Source of the DNA: Erythroxylum novogranatense
Taxonomy: Eukaryota > Streptophyta > Magnoliopsida > Malpighiales > Erythroxylaceae
DNA length: 64,000 nt
NCBI GenBank assembly: GCA_029891385.1
Contig: CM057228.1
Location: forward strand, 22,592,309-22,656,308
Direction of reading: 5' to 3'
Shown: in pieces, positions 26,302 to 37,177 of the stretch
Position numbering within the stretch: the first letter of the stretch is position 1
Layout: each line of letters starts with the position of its first letter
Program-made: the position numbers and the translations under genes
Notes under the pieces: model-generated
The model's input: only the letters and a program-made list of their open reading frames with translations
The model's database searches: none
Told to the model about the DNA's origin: nothing

Positions 26302-26466
26302 CACGTCGCGATAAGGGGATAAATGGACGTCGCGGCGAGCGTACGCCTTGACGAGCGTAGACGCCGCGACGAGTGGTAAGCTGGACGTCGCGGCGAGCCA
26401 CTGTGTAGATGTCGCGGCGAGTGACCCCTTGACGTTGCGAAGAGAGTTCCTTCGCCGCGGCGAGCC
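26302..26466 (+). repeat. CpG-rich minisatellite inside solo LTR I
   Basis: About seven degenerate copies of a GACGTCGCGGCGAG-like unit lie in otherwise AT-rich DNA. The minus strand reads as an Arg-rich open frame (RRD..RRGV), which is a consequence of the repeat and not a gene. Confidence 0.8.
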
Positions 26467-26985
26467 CCTGTTTTCTGAACCGATTGATTTTAGTTTTTGG
26501 GGCATAACTAATGGTGTAGACCTCCAATTGAGGTGATTCTTGATTCGTTATAAACTAGAGAAAGAGGTCTACAATTGAGATAAAGAAAGAAAGTTTGAAT
26601 TCAGGTTTTAAGATCTCAATTTGTGAATGAAAGTTGGGTTTAGATTGCTATTGCACCCTAAGGGTTGTTTCTTGATAATTGGGGTATAACTGTGAGATTT
26701 GTGAATTTAAGGAAATGCTATTGGGGTTTTAGAAACTGAGCTAATAGGTGAATTTTGATTTAGAAAATAGTGACATTGGCTTTGAGATCTTCTTTGAGAA
26801 TAAGAGTATTGTCTAATTGTAGTGTCTATAGAATGAAAAATCGATTTCGAGACAAGAAAGTGGAATTTGGGAAATAGCGCCGGGAAGGGAAAGTCATGAA
26901 CATGCATTGTGCATCTTTTACTTAAGACATGTGCATCATTGAATTGTTCTGATTATGCATTTAGTAATGGGTAATTATTTAACCG

Positions 26986-27065
26986 TTATAGAGACACCGT
27001 TGGATCGTCATTCCACGGATATTCTTTGGGACTTCAGCAAGAGCTTCGGAATTCTGGTGAGTAAC
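26986..27065 (+). promoter_or_regulatory. Shared LTR core block and splice-donor-like site in LTR I
   Basis: The block starts TTATAGAGACACCGTTGG and runs into GGTGAGTAACCTAGTTGGTT. The same order occurs on the minus strand in LTR II (about 30,066-30,148) and, more weakly, in LTR III (38,291-38,376). GTGAGTAA is close to a consensus plant 5' splice site (27057-27065). A transcribed leader is inferred. Confidence 0.6.
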
Positions 27066-27321
27066 CTAGTTGGTTCCTCAATTTTTAACTGTTAAATGTT
27101 CTGTAAACTGTCTGTGAATATGAATTGTTATGTTTGAAATCTCGGAACGAAGGTCTGAGGGATTGAGTGATTGGATATGCCAATGTGATTGTTTGTGAAT
27201 GTTTCCATGAGAAAAATGTGAATGTATGGTAGAGTGGAATTGGAAATGATATGACTGTTTCTGATAAATTGATTCTGATTGTATGTGATAAATGAATTCC
27301 ATAATTGATTGATTAATAACG

Positions 27322-27679
27322 GTTGTGACTAGAGCTGCTACTGAGAGCTACAAGCCCGACCTCTGATACTGAAAAAGAGCCTCGAGCTCGAAAGGGGTTA
27401 GTGCATACCCAGAGGGCTCTCCTATCCCTACTGACGCGTGGAAAGTAGTGCATACCCAGAGGGCTCTCCTACTTCCTAAGACGCGATTACTGTTTAATGT
27501 GCCCGAAAAGGGGCAGACGCGTTTGCATCCCTCGAGTAGGGGCGAAGCAAAACCGTGAGGGTGGCTCACTGCGCCAAAGCGGACAATATCGAAGAGTGGA
27601 AATGCATTCCCTGAGGGCTCTCCTCCCCCTAAGACACGTTTACTGAATACTATTCACTGTTTAAGCGCTCAGTCACAAC
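27322..27679 (+). repeat. Hairpin domain of solo LTR I
   Basis: It is enclosed by the perfect inverted repeat GTTGTGACT (27322-27330) / AGTCACAAC (27671-27679), extended by GAGC/GCTC after one bulged A. Inside are three copies of a segment containing CATACCCAGAGGGCTCTCCT or a variant, where CCC-AGA-GGG can pair. Also present are TGCCC-GAAAAG-GGGCA (27500-27515) and GTGAG-GGTGG-CTCAC (27555-27569). Confidence 0.75.
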
Positions 27680-27901
27680 TCATAATAAAAAGGAAAAATG
27701 GATAATAATGGGAAAAGATTATGTGTATGGATTAAATTGTGGACTAAGAAAAAGGGTTAAATGCTCATAATTATGTGATGATTGATTTGCGAAATTTCTG
27801 AGTTCTGCGATTGCATGAGAACTTGATAATTGTTATATGATGATATTGAATGTGTAATTTACTGAAACTGTGAATTGCTTGCGATATGCATGAATTAGGT
27901 G

Positions 27902-27918
27902 AACCATCGATGATGGTT
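27902..27918 (+). repeat. Conserved 7-bp-stem hairpin in LTR I
   Basis: AACCATC-GAT-GATGGTT folds with a 3-nt loop. LTR II has the same stem with its loop on the reverse strand at 29,417-29,433. Confidence 0.8.
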
Positions 27919-28463
27919 TCTCATTGAGTTCGCAAACTCACCCAAAATTGTAACTATTTTTTAGGAATTGAAGAGTACCCCGTTAGAGAACGAGAGTATG
28001 CCTACTACACGTAAGTCAGAGTTGGAAGTCGGGATCAGTTCACGTCTGCATTTATATCATTATGTTGTTGTGTAAATTTGTATTTCTGCAAGTTCCGCAG
28101 AATAGTGCGTTTTATTTCAGTGGGCCCCAATTGGCTATTATTGTATTTGAATTGTGATTATTGAAAGTGGTCAGGATTATCATTGGGTCCGATTTGGTTA
28201 TAGATTTTTGTGCATAAATTGATTAAATACTGTTGACTACCTTTTTAATGACTGTAATTGTGTTGTGATCGAAACTGTTTTCGAATTAAAGCGGGGCCCA
28301 AATCGTTTACTGAATTCCGCGTATACGATTGTTTTCAAAAATAAAAATGTCTTACTGAGTTTTTGAACTGTTTTGACTGCTCTAGCATACCACTCTCGTG
28401 AGGCGCGAGCTCGGATATCACCCTCGATGTCGAGTTTGGGTCTTGTGGGAGTGAGATGCTACA

Positions 28464-29005
28464 TTTAATTAATGAATAATTATATTTTAATTATTTATAT
28501 TGTAATTAATTAATTAATAATTATATTTTAATTACTTATATTGTAACTAATTAATTATATTTTAATTAATTAATTAATAATAATATTTTAGTTAATTTTA
28601 ATTAATTAATATTATATTTTAATTAGTTATATTTTAATTAATTGTAACAAGCACACCCTTATATAACAATGATATTCATTCCTCTAGATTATGAGAAGAA
28701 TGGGGTATTACCCAAAAATGGGTAATCAAAATAAGGATTCTATAATCACATTCTTTTACCAAGCTCAACCTTTCATTTCATACCCATTCTCTTTTTTCAT
28801 ATCCACCAAACAAGTACACCCTTAATTTCAATAATGTTCTAACAATAGACCTAATGTAGTTGTTGGACTTGATTCAACCCAAACCACCCACTGATCCGAT
28901 TTCAAAATAGCTCAAGAACTCACCAACAATTAATTGACCGATTCTTATACTTCTTTTACAATTTAAACAAAGAACCAATCAACCACCCCTCTTATAAACA
29001 ATTTA
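28464..29005. repeat. Right part of TTAAT array and short spacer between LTRs I and II
   Basis: The TTAAT-type array continues to about 28,650. The remaining roughly 355 bp is spacer without recognisable features. Confidence 0.8.
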
Positions 29006-32000
29006 TGTAGCATCCCACTCCCGCAAGACCCGAACCCGATATCGATGGTGATATCCGAGCCCGTGCCCCACGAGGGTACTATGCTAGAACGGTCAAATCA
29101 ATTTAAAACAGATATCGGTAAACAATTTGGGTCACGATACGAAAATATTTTCAATCAAAGTCCAATTTCAGTCATAAAACCATTCATACACATATAGATT
29201 GACAGCCAATTTGGGCCCAATACAATAACAATATTTATCTGCGAAAAACACAATTTTTTACATATAACCAGAATGACTCAAATGCAGACATGAGACTGAT
29301 CCTTACGCCAAACTCTACCTTGCTTGCAGTAATCATACTCTCGTTTCACTAACGGGGTACTCTTCAATTCCCGAAAAATAGTTGCAATATTGGGTGGGTT
29401 TGCGAACTCAATGAGAAACCATCATCGATGGTTCACTCAATTCATGAATATTCAATCAATTTACCAAATAATACATACAATCACATTTCCGCAAATGTAA
29501 GGCGTTTCGTCTTTAACACAATTCATATTCAATCATTTATAGATGCAATGCACATGTGATACTTTTCATTTTCATTTCGTTGTTGTGATCGTGCGCCTGA
29601 AACTGTCCCAGTGATGGGCACATTGCGTTGAGCCAGTGGCTTTGAAAATATTGGGCTTGAAGCCCTGATACATTGAGCCTGAGGCTCTCCTGTGCGTTGA
29701 GCTGAAAGCTCTCATATACGTTGGGCGTGATATGCCCTGATACGGTGGCTGCTCCGGTCACAACTGCCTTTATCTAATCATACTTTTATGCATGCCATGT
29801 ACATGTTCCAATTTCCATTTAGATGTCAATGCTATTTGCCATTTCTTCGAACTTTTGGTCCGGTATTTCAATCATATACATTTTCAATTTATTGCATTGA
29901 TGCATTCGCAGTCATTTACACACATTAGCACTTCCATATCACATTTCCAACATTTTGGACACCCCTTGTCCGAAATCAAACAAAATCAAACACACAGATC
30001 CTTCCTTAACTCCACATGGCATCAATGCGTAACATTAAACACACACAGATTGAGAAACCAACTAGGTTACTCACCTATCACTTCCGAGCTAATGCCAGGA
30101 AGTCTCTGCCACGTCGGTCGAACGACGTTCCAATTGGGCCTCTATAAGAATCAGAGAAGAAAACGATCACTAATTATCCAATCCGAATTCGTTAATGATG
30201 CACATGTAGGTGTATAATGCATGTTCATGAATTCCCGGGCCTTATTTCCTTCTCTTTTTCTCTTTTTTCTGTCTGACATTCTAACTAGCATATCTCTTTA
30301 CAAACAATTCAGAAAATTACAAACCACACCTTGTTGGAAAGATTATGAAAAACTCTACAAGTTTCATGAAGACCCCAACAAGCAATTTTACCCCGAAGGG
30401 TATCAAAATCCAATTGAAATTTCTGCCCATGCACTACCTCTTAAAACAAAACAGTATTTGTAAATTCAGTAACTTTCATTCTATTCAGTCAAAAATTGTA
30501 CCATAAATATGCTCAGAAAGATAACAATGTGATCTACAACTTTCATGAACAATATAAAATCAAATTCAATGGTTAACTAGGTCAAACAATTCAGTCAAAG
30601 CTGCTACCCCTGCAAGTACTCAATCTGGACAGTAATGTTCTAAACAGTATATCTCCTTGCACAAATGTCAAATAAATGCATACTTTATACCTATGGAAAG
30701 ATCAAACACAATGCTACACTTCCCATGAAGGGCTTCAAAGCCAATTCCATCTCTAACAAGCTTAAAACTTTCATGCAAGTTACTGATCAGGGCAGCAGTC
30801 AATAACCTCATGCAGGTACAGATTTTGAAAATTCATAACTCCCAAATTTGATCTCGAAAAATTGCATGCTAAATACCATTTTCAAGATCAATTTTTCCTA
30901 TACAACTATTCAGAGGATCACTCAAGCCAATTCAATTCACAAAAATTGCTAAAATTGCTTCCAATCAGAAAGCTCACAAAACTGACATTTCAGATAGGTT
31001 TCACTAAAATACATTTTACCAGCCAATGGTCATCAATGCATATCTCCCAATATACAGATCGAAAAATTTCAAGATCAGTGGCATTGGAAAGATAACAATA
31101 CAGGCTTCAACTTTCATTTAGACCATTTTCCCTAATTCCATCTCAATTAATTTAGAAAAATCATCAAAACTAATAGGTCATTGGTTCGGTTACTGTTCAC
31201 AGAAACTACAACAGTAACTTTCCAATCCAAATTTCAACCTCTTAAGGCTAAAATTAGACAATACCTATTTCACACAAAAATGTAGCCAACAAACCAAAGT
31301 TTAAGTGAGCACAAACCTCAATTCATTTGCATAACTACACAATGAGTTATGCTCAAAACAGTATAGTAGGGCAAAACTCAAATTTCAGCTTCACTTCCCA
31401 ACTTCACTTCCTATCATGCCAATTCAAATTCTACTACCATAAGCATCTCCATTGGACACAAAATCAATCCCTACAACATTCATACGTTCACTAGGAATAT
31501 CTACCATAAGTTGGCAGCACCTACCTCTTACCTTTCCATGCAAAATTAATCATCAAAATTCAATCAAAATCAAGCTAAAACCAAATTCAACCATAACCAT
31601 TCATTATCCTAACACACCATACATTTATACCCATCAATTTACACTATACTTCTCATCAAAGTAATGCATCAATAAGCTTAATAATAACACCACAATTTCC
31701 ATTAGATCCTTCTAACTACCATGGCATTTAACTAAAACATCATTAACACTTCATTTAGAGCTTAACTAGAACACATACCTTCTTAAGTTTCCAACCTTCA
31801 ATTCTCTCTTTATGCTCACTTAACACCTTCACTACTCACTTCTACCACCATACATGCTTCTCATGGATAGAATATTTAAGTTGCAAGGCAAGGAAAAATC
31901 TCAAAGTTGGAGGAAGGTAACACTTTGATGAGAAAGAAGGGAAATTCGATGGTGAGAGTAAAAATGGAGAGAGCTTTCGGTTGATGGAGCAATTTCAAGC

Positions 32001-32781
32001 AAACACATTCATTTATCCTTCTTTTATGTAGGCATAACCGAGAGGAAACAAGTAGCAAACCAAGAAAACAATAATGAAGCTTTAAAAGAAGTGGAATGGT
32101 GGCAAAAGAGGATTGGTTCAATGGAAAAGAAAAGTCAAAGAAAGCAACTAATATACTTTAATCAATATCCAACTTATCAACCCAATTTCGGTTCCATTAA
32201 GCAATAAGAGGTAAAAATCCTTCTTTTCAACTTGAAGTCATCGAAATCTAAGGGTATGAAAGCATTAAAAAGGAAACACTTGGCAATTGGAGGAGAAAGG
32301 AGGAAAAGTCAAACCAATCAAAAATTTTGAAAACAAATAAAACCAATACCAAACAATTTCAATCCCATTTTCGGTTCCCACAAACTTTAAGGGCCCACTT
32401 ATGGGTCCCACCAAGATATTTAATAGTTTAGTACCAAATAACAGTAGAACATCAACCGGTTCGCCACTTGGTGATTTTTTTCCGGTCCGGGAATTTTCTT
32501 CGAAAAATTCCAGAAAAATTCCCGAAAATTCCTGAAAATATAAAACACTCAATGGCGTACTCAGAATAATTTTTCAAACCCAATAGCTACGTTAATCATA
32601 ATAAAATTGCCTTAGGCACAAAAATCGGGAATGTCATGTATGCATGTACAGTAATTTCATGTGCACAAATGATACTGTGTATCAATCCAATTACGCACGA
32701 ACAGTACTAATTAATCCCTATCAATTTCATCCTATGACAAATTTACTATTTAACCCTTCCTGACGGGAGTGGGATGTTACA
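29006..32781 (-). mobile_element. Solo LTR II (3,776 bp), same family as LTR I, reversed
   Basis: On the plus strand it begins TGTAGCATCCCACTCCCG and ends GAGTGGGATGTTACA, flanked by ATTTA on both sides (29001-29005 and 32782-32786). Its ends are the reverse complement of those of LTR I, and the hairpin domain, splice-donor block and ACCATCGATG region occur in reverse order. It is about 670 bp longer than LTR I. No coding domains are present. Confidence 0.88.
29582..29764 (-). repeat. Tandem mini-hairpin array of solo LTR II
   Basis: The outer pair is GTTGTGATC (29582-29590) / GGTCACAAC (29756-29764), with one G-T wobble. Inside, five small hairpins start at 29631, 29653, 29675, 29699 and 29723: AGCC-AGT-GGCT, GGGCT-TGA-AGCCC, GAGCC-TGA-GGCTC, GAGCT-GAA-AGCTC, and GGGCG-TGATA-TGCCC with a wobble. 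Most are preceded by TTG. Spacing is 22-24 bp. Arms differ between units but remain paired. Confidence 0.85.
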
Positions 32782-32786
32782 ATTTA

Positions 32787-33332
32787 ACTATTTGTTCACT
32801 TCATTTTGGTATCTTATATGGGGTAAGCTTTATAACATTACTATCAAACATGCAGGTTAAGTATAACGATATATAACATTTATTATTATTTTATTCTAAT
32901 ACATTTTAATATTTATATAATAGAATCTAGTAGAGAGTATATATAGTAGTATTATATAATTATAATAATATATGTTCATAACAAAATCATTTTATTAAAT
33001 CTAAATTCATTTTTTCTAATTGATATTTTTATAGTTAATAGGAGCATCTATTTATATTTTAACAAAATAATATTTAAAATAGTGTACTTATAATTGATAT
33101 GGATAGTCAATTTATATGATTGAGATAATTAATTTTGTAGTAATAAAATACTTAAACTTTCAATTTGTTACAAAATTAGCCGCCATTAATCCTCTAATTA
33201 ATAATGTCAATATGGTGATACATTGACAAGTAAACTTCCATGTGATAAAAGAAATATAAGTAAGTAATTCCCCACTTCTTTTGTCCTTCTATTTACTCCT
33301 ACAAAAAGTCTTCAACTTAGTAAATTAAAAAG

Positions 33333-33365
<33 letters not shown>

Positions 33366-33995
33366 GTAATAAGAGAAGAGAATGGGTGACAAAAATCTTT
33401 GATAAGAAGTATTGAATTTATAGACTATATTGATGGTGAAATTCTAAAAATTAAATTTACAATCTTTGAATTTATTAATTAAAAATATGTAATCAATGCA
33501 TTCCATTCCTTATCTAAGCATATTAAAATATGGGGGAGGCATAAATGTGGAGGTAGACCACAAAAATCAGTCACTCTGGCAAATTATGCATACTAATTTG
33601 TCTTTCAGTGACCACTAATTAATTTTATTTATCAGTTTTATGCGCTTTTTAAGTTTGATCTAATCTTCCATCATTCGGATTATTCTACAAACTAAATCCC
33701 ATTTTCCCTTCATTATTATTATATCATACGTCTAGTTGTAGATTCTCTAAACTCCTATCCTACAAATCTTTATAACATTTGTTGATATTCACTAATATAT
33801 TTCATTAAATGATAACCATTCGTAGTGTTAATCTCTTTTCATCACAGATAACAATGGAGATACATGATGCCTTATCTCTTTTTGACGTAATTGCTCATTC
33901 AAATTAGATGCATATGAAGATGAAACCTAGTGTTTGCAAGCCAGTGTTAGAGACAAAAAAGGTGGATTACAAAGGAAAGAGAAAGAGGAGACATT
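32787..33995. other. AT-rich spacer
   Basis: No gene or transposon end was recognised, apart from the GA microsatellite listed separately. Confidence 0.6.
33330..33365. repeat. (GA)n microsatellite
   Basis: This is a run of GA dinucleotides with a single interruption (GAAGAG). Confidence 0.95.
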
Positions 33996-34431
33996 TATTG
34001 GTCCTTTGGGTAGAGTTTTGATAACAGAAAATACTATCAAAACACACTTTTATTAATAAGTGTTTCACTCAAAAAGAAAAATAATAAATTAGTGATCATT
34101 TATGACATACAAGATCCATCAAAATGGAAAGTATAAAGCACACTTTAAAACACACAAATAGTACTCACTTTATACAATGAGCTAAATACACTCACAATAA
34201 TCAAGCTAGAACTCTTCTAGCTAAGACTTTTACTCTTTACACTTGAGTTCTCACTTCTCACTTGATATGAGTAACAAACTAAAAACACCTATTTATAGTT
34301 GAAGAATTCTTGAATATGTGGTCAAGAATTGATCAATATTGGACCACACATTTGCTTGGTTCTTATTAAGCCAAGTATCCTAATTCTCCACCACACAATT
34401 TTATTAGGAATAATTTTTGTTTGTTTTAACA
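33996..34431 (-). repeat. 3' LTR of the minus-strand copia element
   Basis: It starts TATTGGTCCTTTGG (TG end mutated to TA) and ends TTTTAACA. It is directly repeated at 41,757-42,193. Just inside, the minus strand reads GAGGGCGAA before TGTTAAAAC, a polypurine tract of the expected kind. Confidence 0.88.
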
Positions 34432-37156
34432 TTCGCCCTCAACATAAATTATTCCTTCTAACTTCTTCCTTTGACACCATTCCAATTTAACTTCGAATTT
34501 TTTCAATCTTTGTTCTATTGATACCTTTAGTGAAAATATATGTCATTTGATCTTATGTTTTCACCTTAACAATCTCCTGTAAGCACCTTCTCTTAGATCA
34601 CCTTAACAATCTCCTATAAGCACCTTCTCTCATATGAAATGATATTGCACCTCCACACGTTTTGTTCTTGCATGAAATATTGGATTTTCTACTAGACTAA
34701 TTGTTGATTGATTATCACAATATAGCAGTATTGTATAATCCATCGGTTATTGCAATTCTTTTAATAACTGGATTAACCATATGCTTTCCTGTGCTGCCAT
34801 AGTTGTTGTATGATACTCTGCTTTTATTGTTGAAAGTGAGACTATTTGTTGTCTTTTCTTTCACCAAGTTACACCTTTAGATCCCAAGGTAAACACATAT
34901 CCAGTTGTGGATCTTTGAGTGTCAACATCACTAGCATAATCAACATCACAATACCCTTTTAATTCACATGTCACTCCTTTTTTATAGAGCAAGCCAATAT
35001 CAAATGTCCCTTTGATATACCTTAGTATTCTTTAGACTACTTCTAGATGAACTTTTTTGTGATTCTGTATAAATTGACTCACTACTCCAACTGCAAAAGC
35101 AATATATAGTCTAGTCATAGTTAGGTAGATTAAACTACCAATAATTTGTTGATACATTTTAGAATCTTCTAAATCTTTCCCTACTGATGCACTTAGCTTC
35201 AAATTCATTTTTATCAACAAAGAGGTAGGCTTGTAATCAAGTATACCTTACTTCTAAAGTAAATCTCGAGCATACTTTTGTTGACATAGAAATATTCTTT
35301 CTCTTGTTTTACTTCTAATCCCAAAAAATGATCCAACTCTCCAAGCTCTTTCATTTGGAAGGGAACTGATAAGTTCTCTTTGATCTGATTGATTTTGTTC
35401 TTATCATCTCCAGTAATGATTAGATCATCAACCAAAATCATTACTTTCTTTCCTTCCCAAATTTTGAAAAACAAGTTTCAGTCTGTTGTTACAACTGAGT
35501 ATCCACTGAAAACTAGAAATCCAGCTATCTTCCCACACTAAGTTGTTGGTGCTTGCTTCAATCCATATAACACCTTCTTGAACTTGCAAACAATCTCTGG
35601 ATGAGATTTGTTTTAAGATCCTTATGGTTACTCCATGCACACTTCTTTATCTAGCTCTCCATTTAAAAAAGAATTTTTTACATCCATCTGCCATAAATTC
35701 ATGAATTGCTTACTGCAAGAGCCAAAAAAAAAAGTATGGTTGCAATCTTTTCTAGTGAATAAATGTCTCACCATAATCCATTCCATAATGTTATGAGAAT
35801 CCATGAGCTATAAATCTTGCCTTATATCTCTCCATTGATCCATCTGAACGAGATTTCACCTTATACACTCGTTTGTATGAGATAGGTTTCACTTCCTTGG
35901 GTTTTGGTACCAGTTCCCAAGTTTCATTTTGTTTATAGCACTCAAATCTTATCTTCTATAGCCAATCTCTTGGGTGCTTCCTCATATGTGGCTGGTTCTT
36001 TCATAGCCCTAGAGTCTTCAATCAAACCAGCATTAGCATATTTTGGATTTGAATTCCTCAGCTTATTTGATCTTCGTAGAGGTTGTTAATAAGCCTCCTT
36101 TTGATACTCTTCTAGTTGTCTCTACCTTTCTTCAAAGAACTCTTGATGTACTCCAGTTTGCAATAGACATATATTTGATGAGCCTTCGTCATTGTTTTCC
36201 ACTATTGAAATTGTTCCCAAATCAATAATTTTTTCACTCAATTGAATCTTTTCAACCCCAATGTTCTCTGACAATTTTTCTTATAATTTTTATTCAACCT
36301 CTTTTGAATATAGCAATAAGACCAATTGTGGGGGCCACTATGATGACATTTCATCAAATACTACGTTTCAGGAAATATAGTATCTTTTTATTATAGGATC
36401 AGAACATTTCCATCCTTTTTGTTGTTCATCATATCTAAAAAATGCATCGAATTGGCTTCTTATCAAACTTTCCACGTAGATTATCTGGTATAAACACATA
36501 ATATACATATCCAAACACACAAGAGTGACTAACCGTTGGCTTAATCTTCCATAATTTCTCAAATAGAGATATAAACCCCATGGTTGCTTGAGGTAGCATG
36601 TTGATAATATGAGCAGTTGTCTTCATACATTATGCCTAAAATAAAGGTGGTGCATTCTTAACAAGTAGGATACTTCTGCATAATTCTAGTAAATATTGGT
36701 TCTTTCTTTTAGCAACGCCATTCTATCGAGAAGTGCCTAGACAAGTCAGCTATCTCTTTATCTTATTTTGTTGTAGAAAGTGTTCAAATTCTATAAACAA
36801 ATTTTCTCCTCCAATATCTATGCATAGGCTTCTAACATTCTTGTTAAGTTCTTTCTCAAATTTCATTTTGAAATCCTTGAACTTTTTGAAGGCCTCTAAT
36901 TTTTCTTTAAGAAAATCTACCTAGATATATCTTAAAAATCAACAATAAAAGTTATCATATAGCAAAAATCGCTTACTGATGATTGTTTCACAGGGCCAAA
37001 TACGTCTGAGTGGACTAGCTCAACTAGATCCTTAACTCTAAACTTGGACTCCTCATATGGTAATTGATATGTTTTACCATATTGACAGTCTGCACAAACA
37101 ATATCTTCTTGTACTTCTAACTCAAGAAAACCTATGAGCATTGACTTCTTCACCAT
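34432..37156 (-). pseudogene. Copia pol remnant: integrase and reverse transcriptase
   Basis: Reading down the minus strand, 37,156-36,932 has [20 protein letters not shown] and [10 protein letters not shown] (integrase). 36,626-36,368 covers the integrase/RT spacer (KTTAHIINMLPQ, then SHSCVFGYVYYVFIP). 35,474-35,214 has [12 protein letters not shown] (the YVDD box of reverse transcriptase, Tyr changed) and HFLGLEV. 35,220-35,032 has YQQIIGSLIYLTMTRLYIAFAVGVVSQF. Stops and frameshifts lie between, so no complete enzyme can be made. Confidence 0.85.
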
Positions 37157-37177
37157 GACCTTTAGCTTATGATAGCT

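Larger units (their letters stand above)
25361..28463 (+). mobile_element. Solo LTR I (3,103 bp)
   Basis: It begins TGTAACATCCCATC and ends GTGAGATGCTACA, with the 5-bp duplication TTTAA on both sides (25356-25360 and 28464-28468). No open reading frame with a retrotransposon domain and no internal terminal repeat was found, so it is read as a solo LTR left by recombination between two LTRs. A 3.1-kb LTR is in the range of large plant Ty3/gypsy LTRs. The strand is arbitrary; it is used to say that copies II and III lie in the reverse sense. Confidence 0.88.

Noticed and set aside
26042..26527. 161-residue Arg-rich open frame on the minus strand
   Set aside because: It lies inside solo LTR I and its Arg-rich part comes directly from the CpG minisatellite; no domain, and it is not matched in LTR II.
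25361..32781. LTRs I and II as ends of one large DNA transposon
   Set aside because: Each has its own complete TG..CA termini and its own, different target duplication (TTTAA and ATTTA), which shows two separate insertions.
35904..36228. Plus-strand open frames within the minus-strand copia pol
   Set aside because: Antisense shadows of a decayed pol gene.
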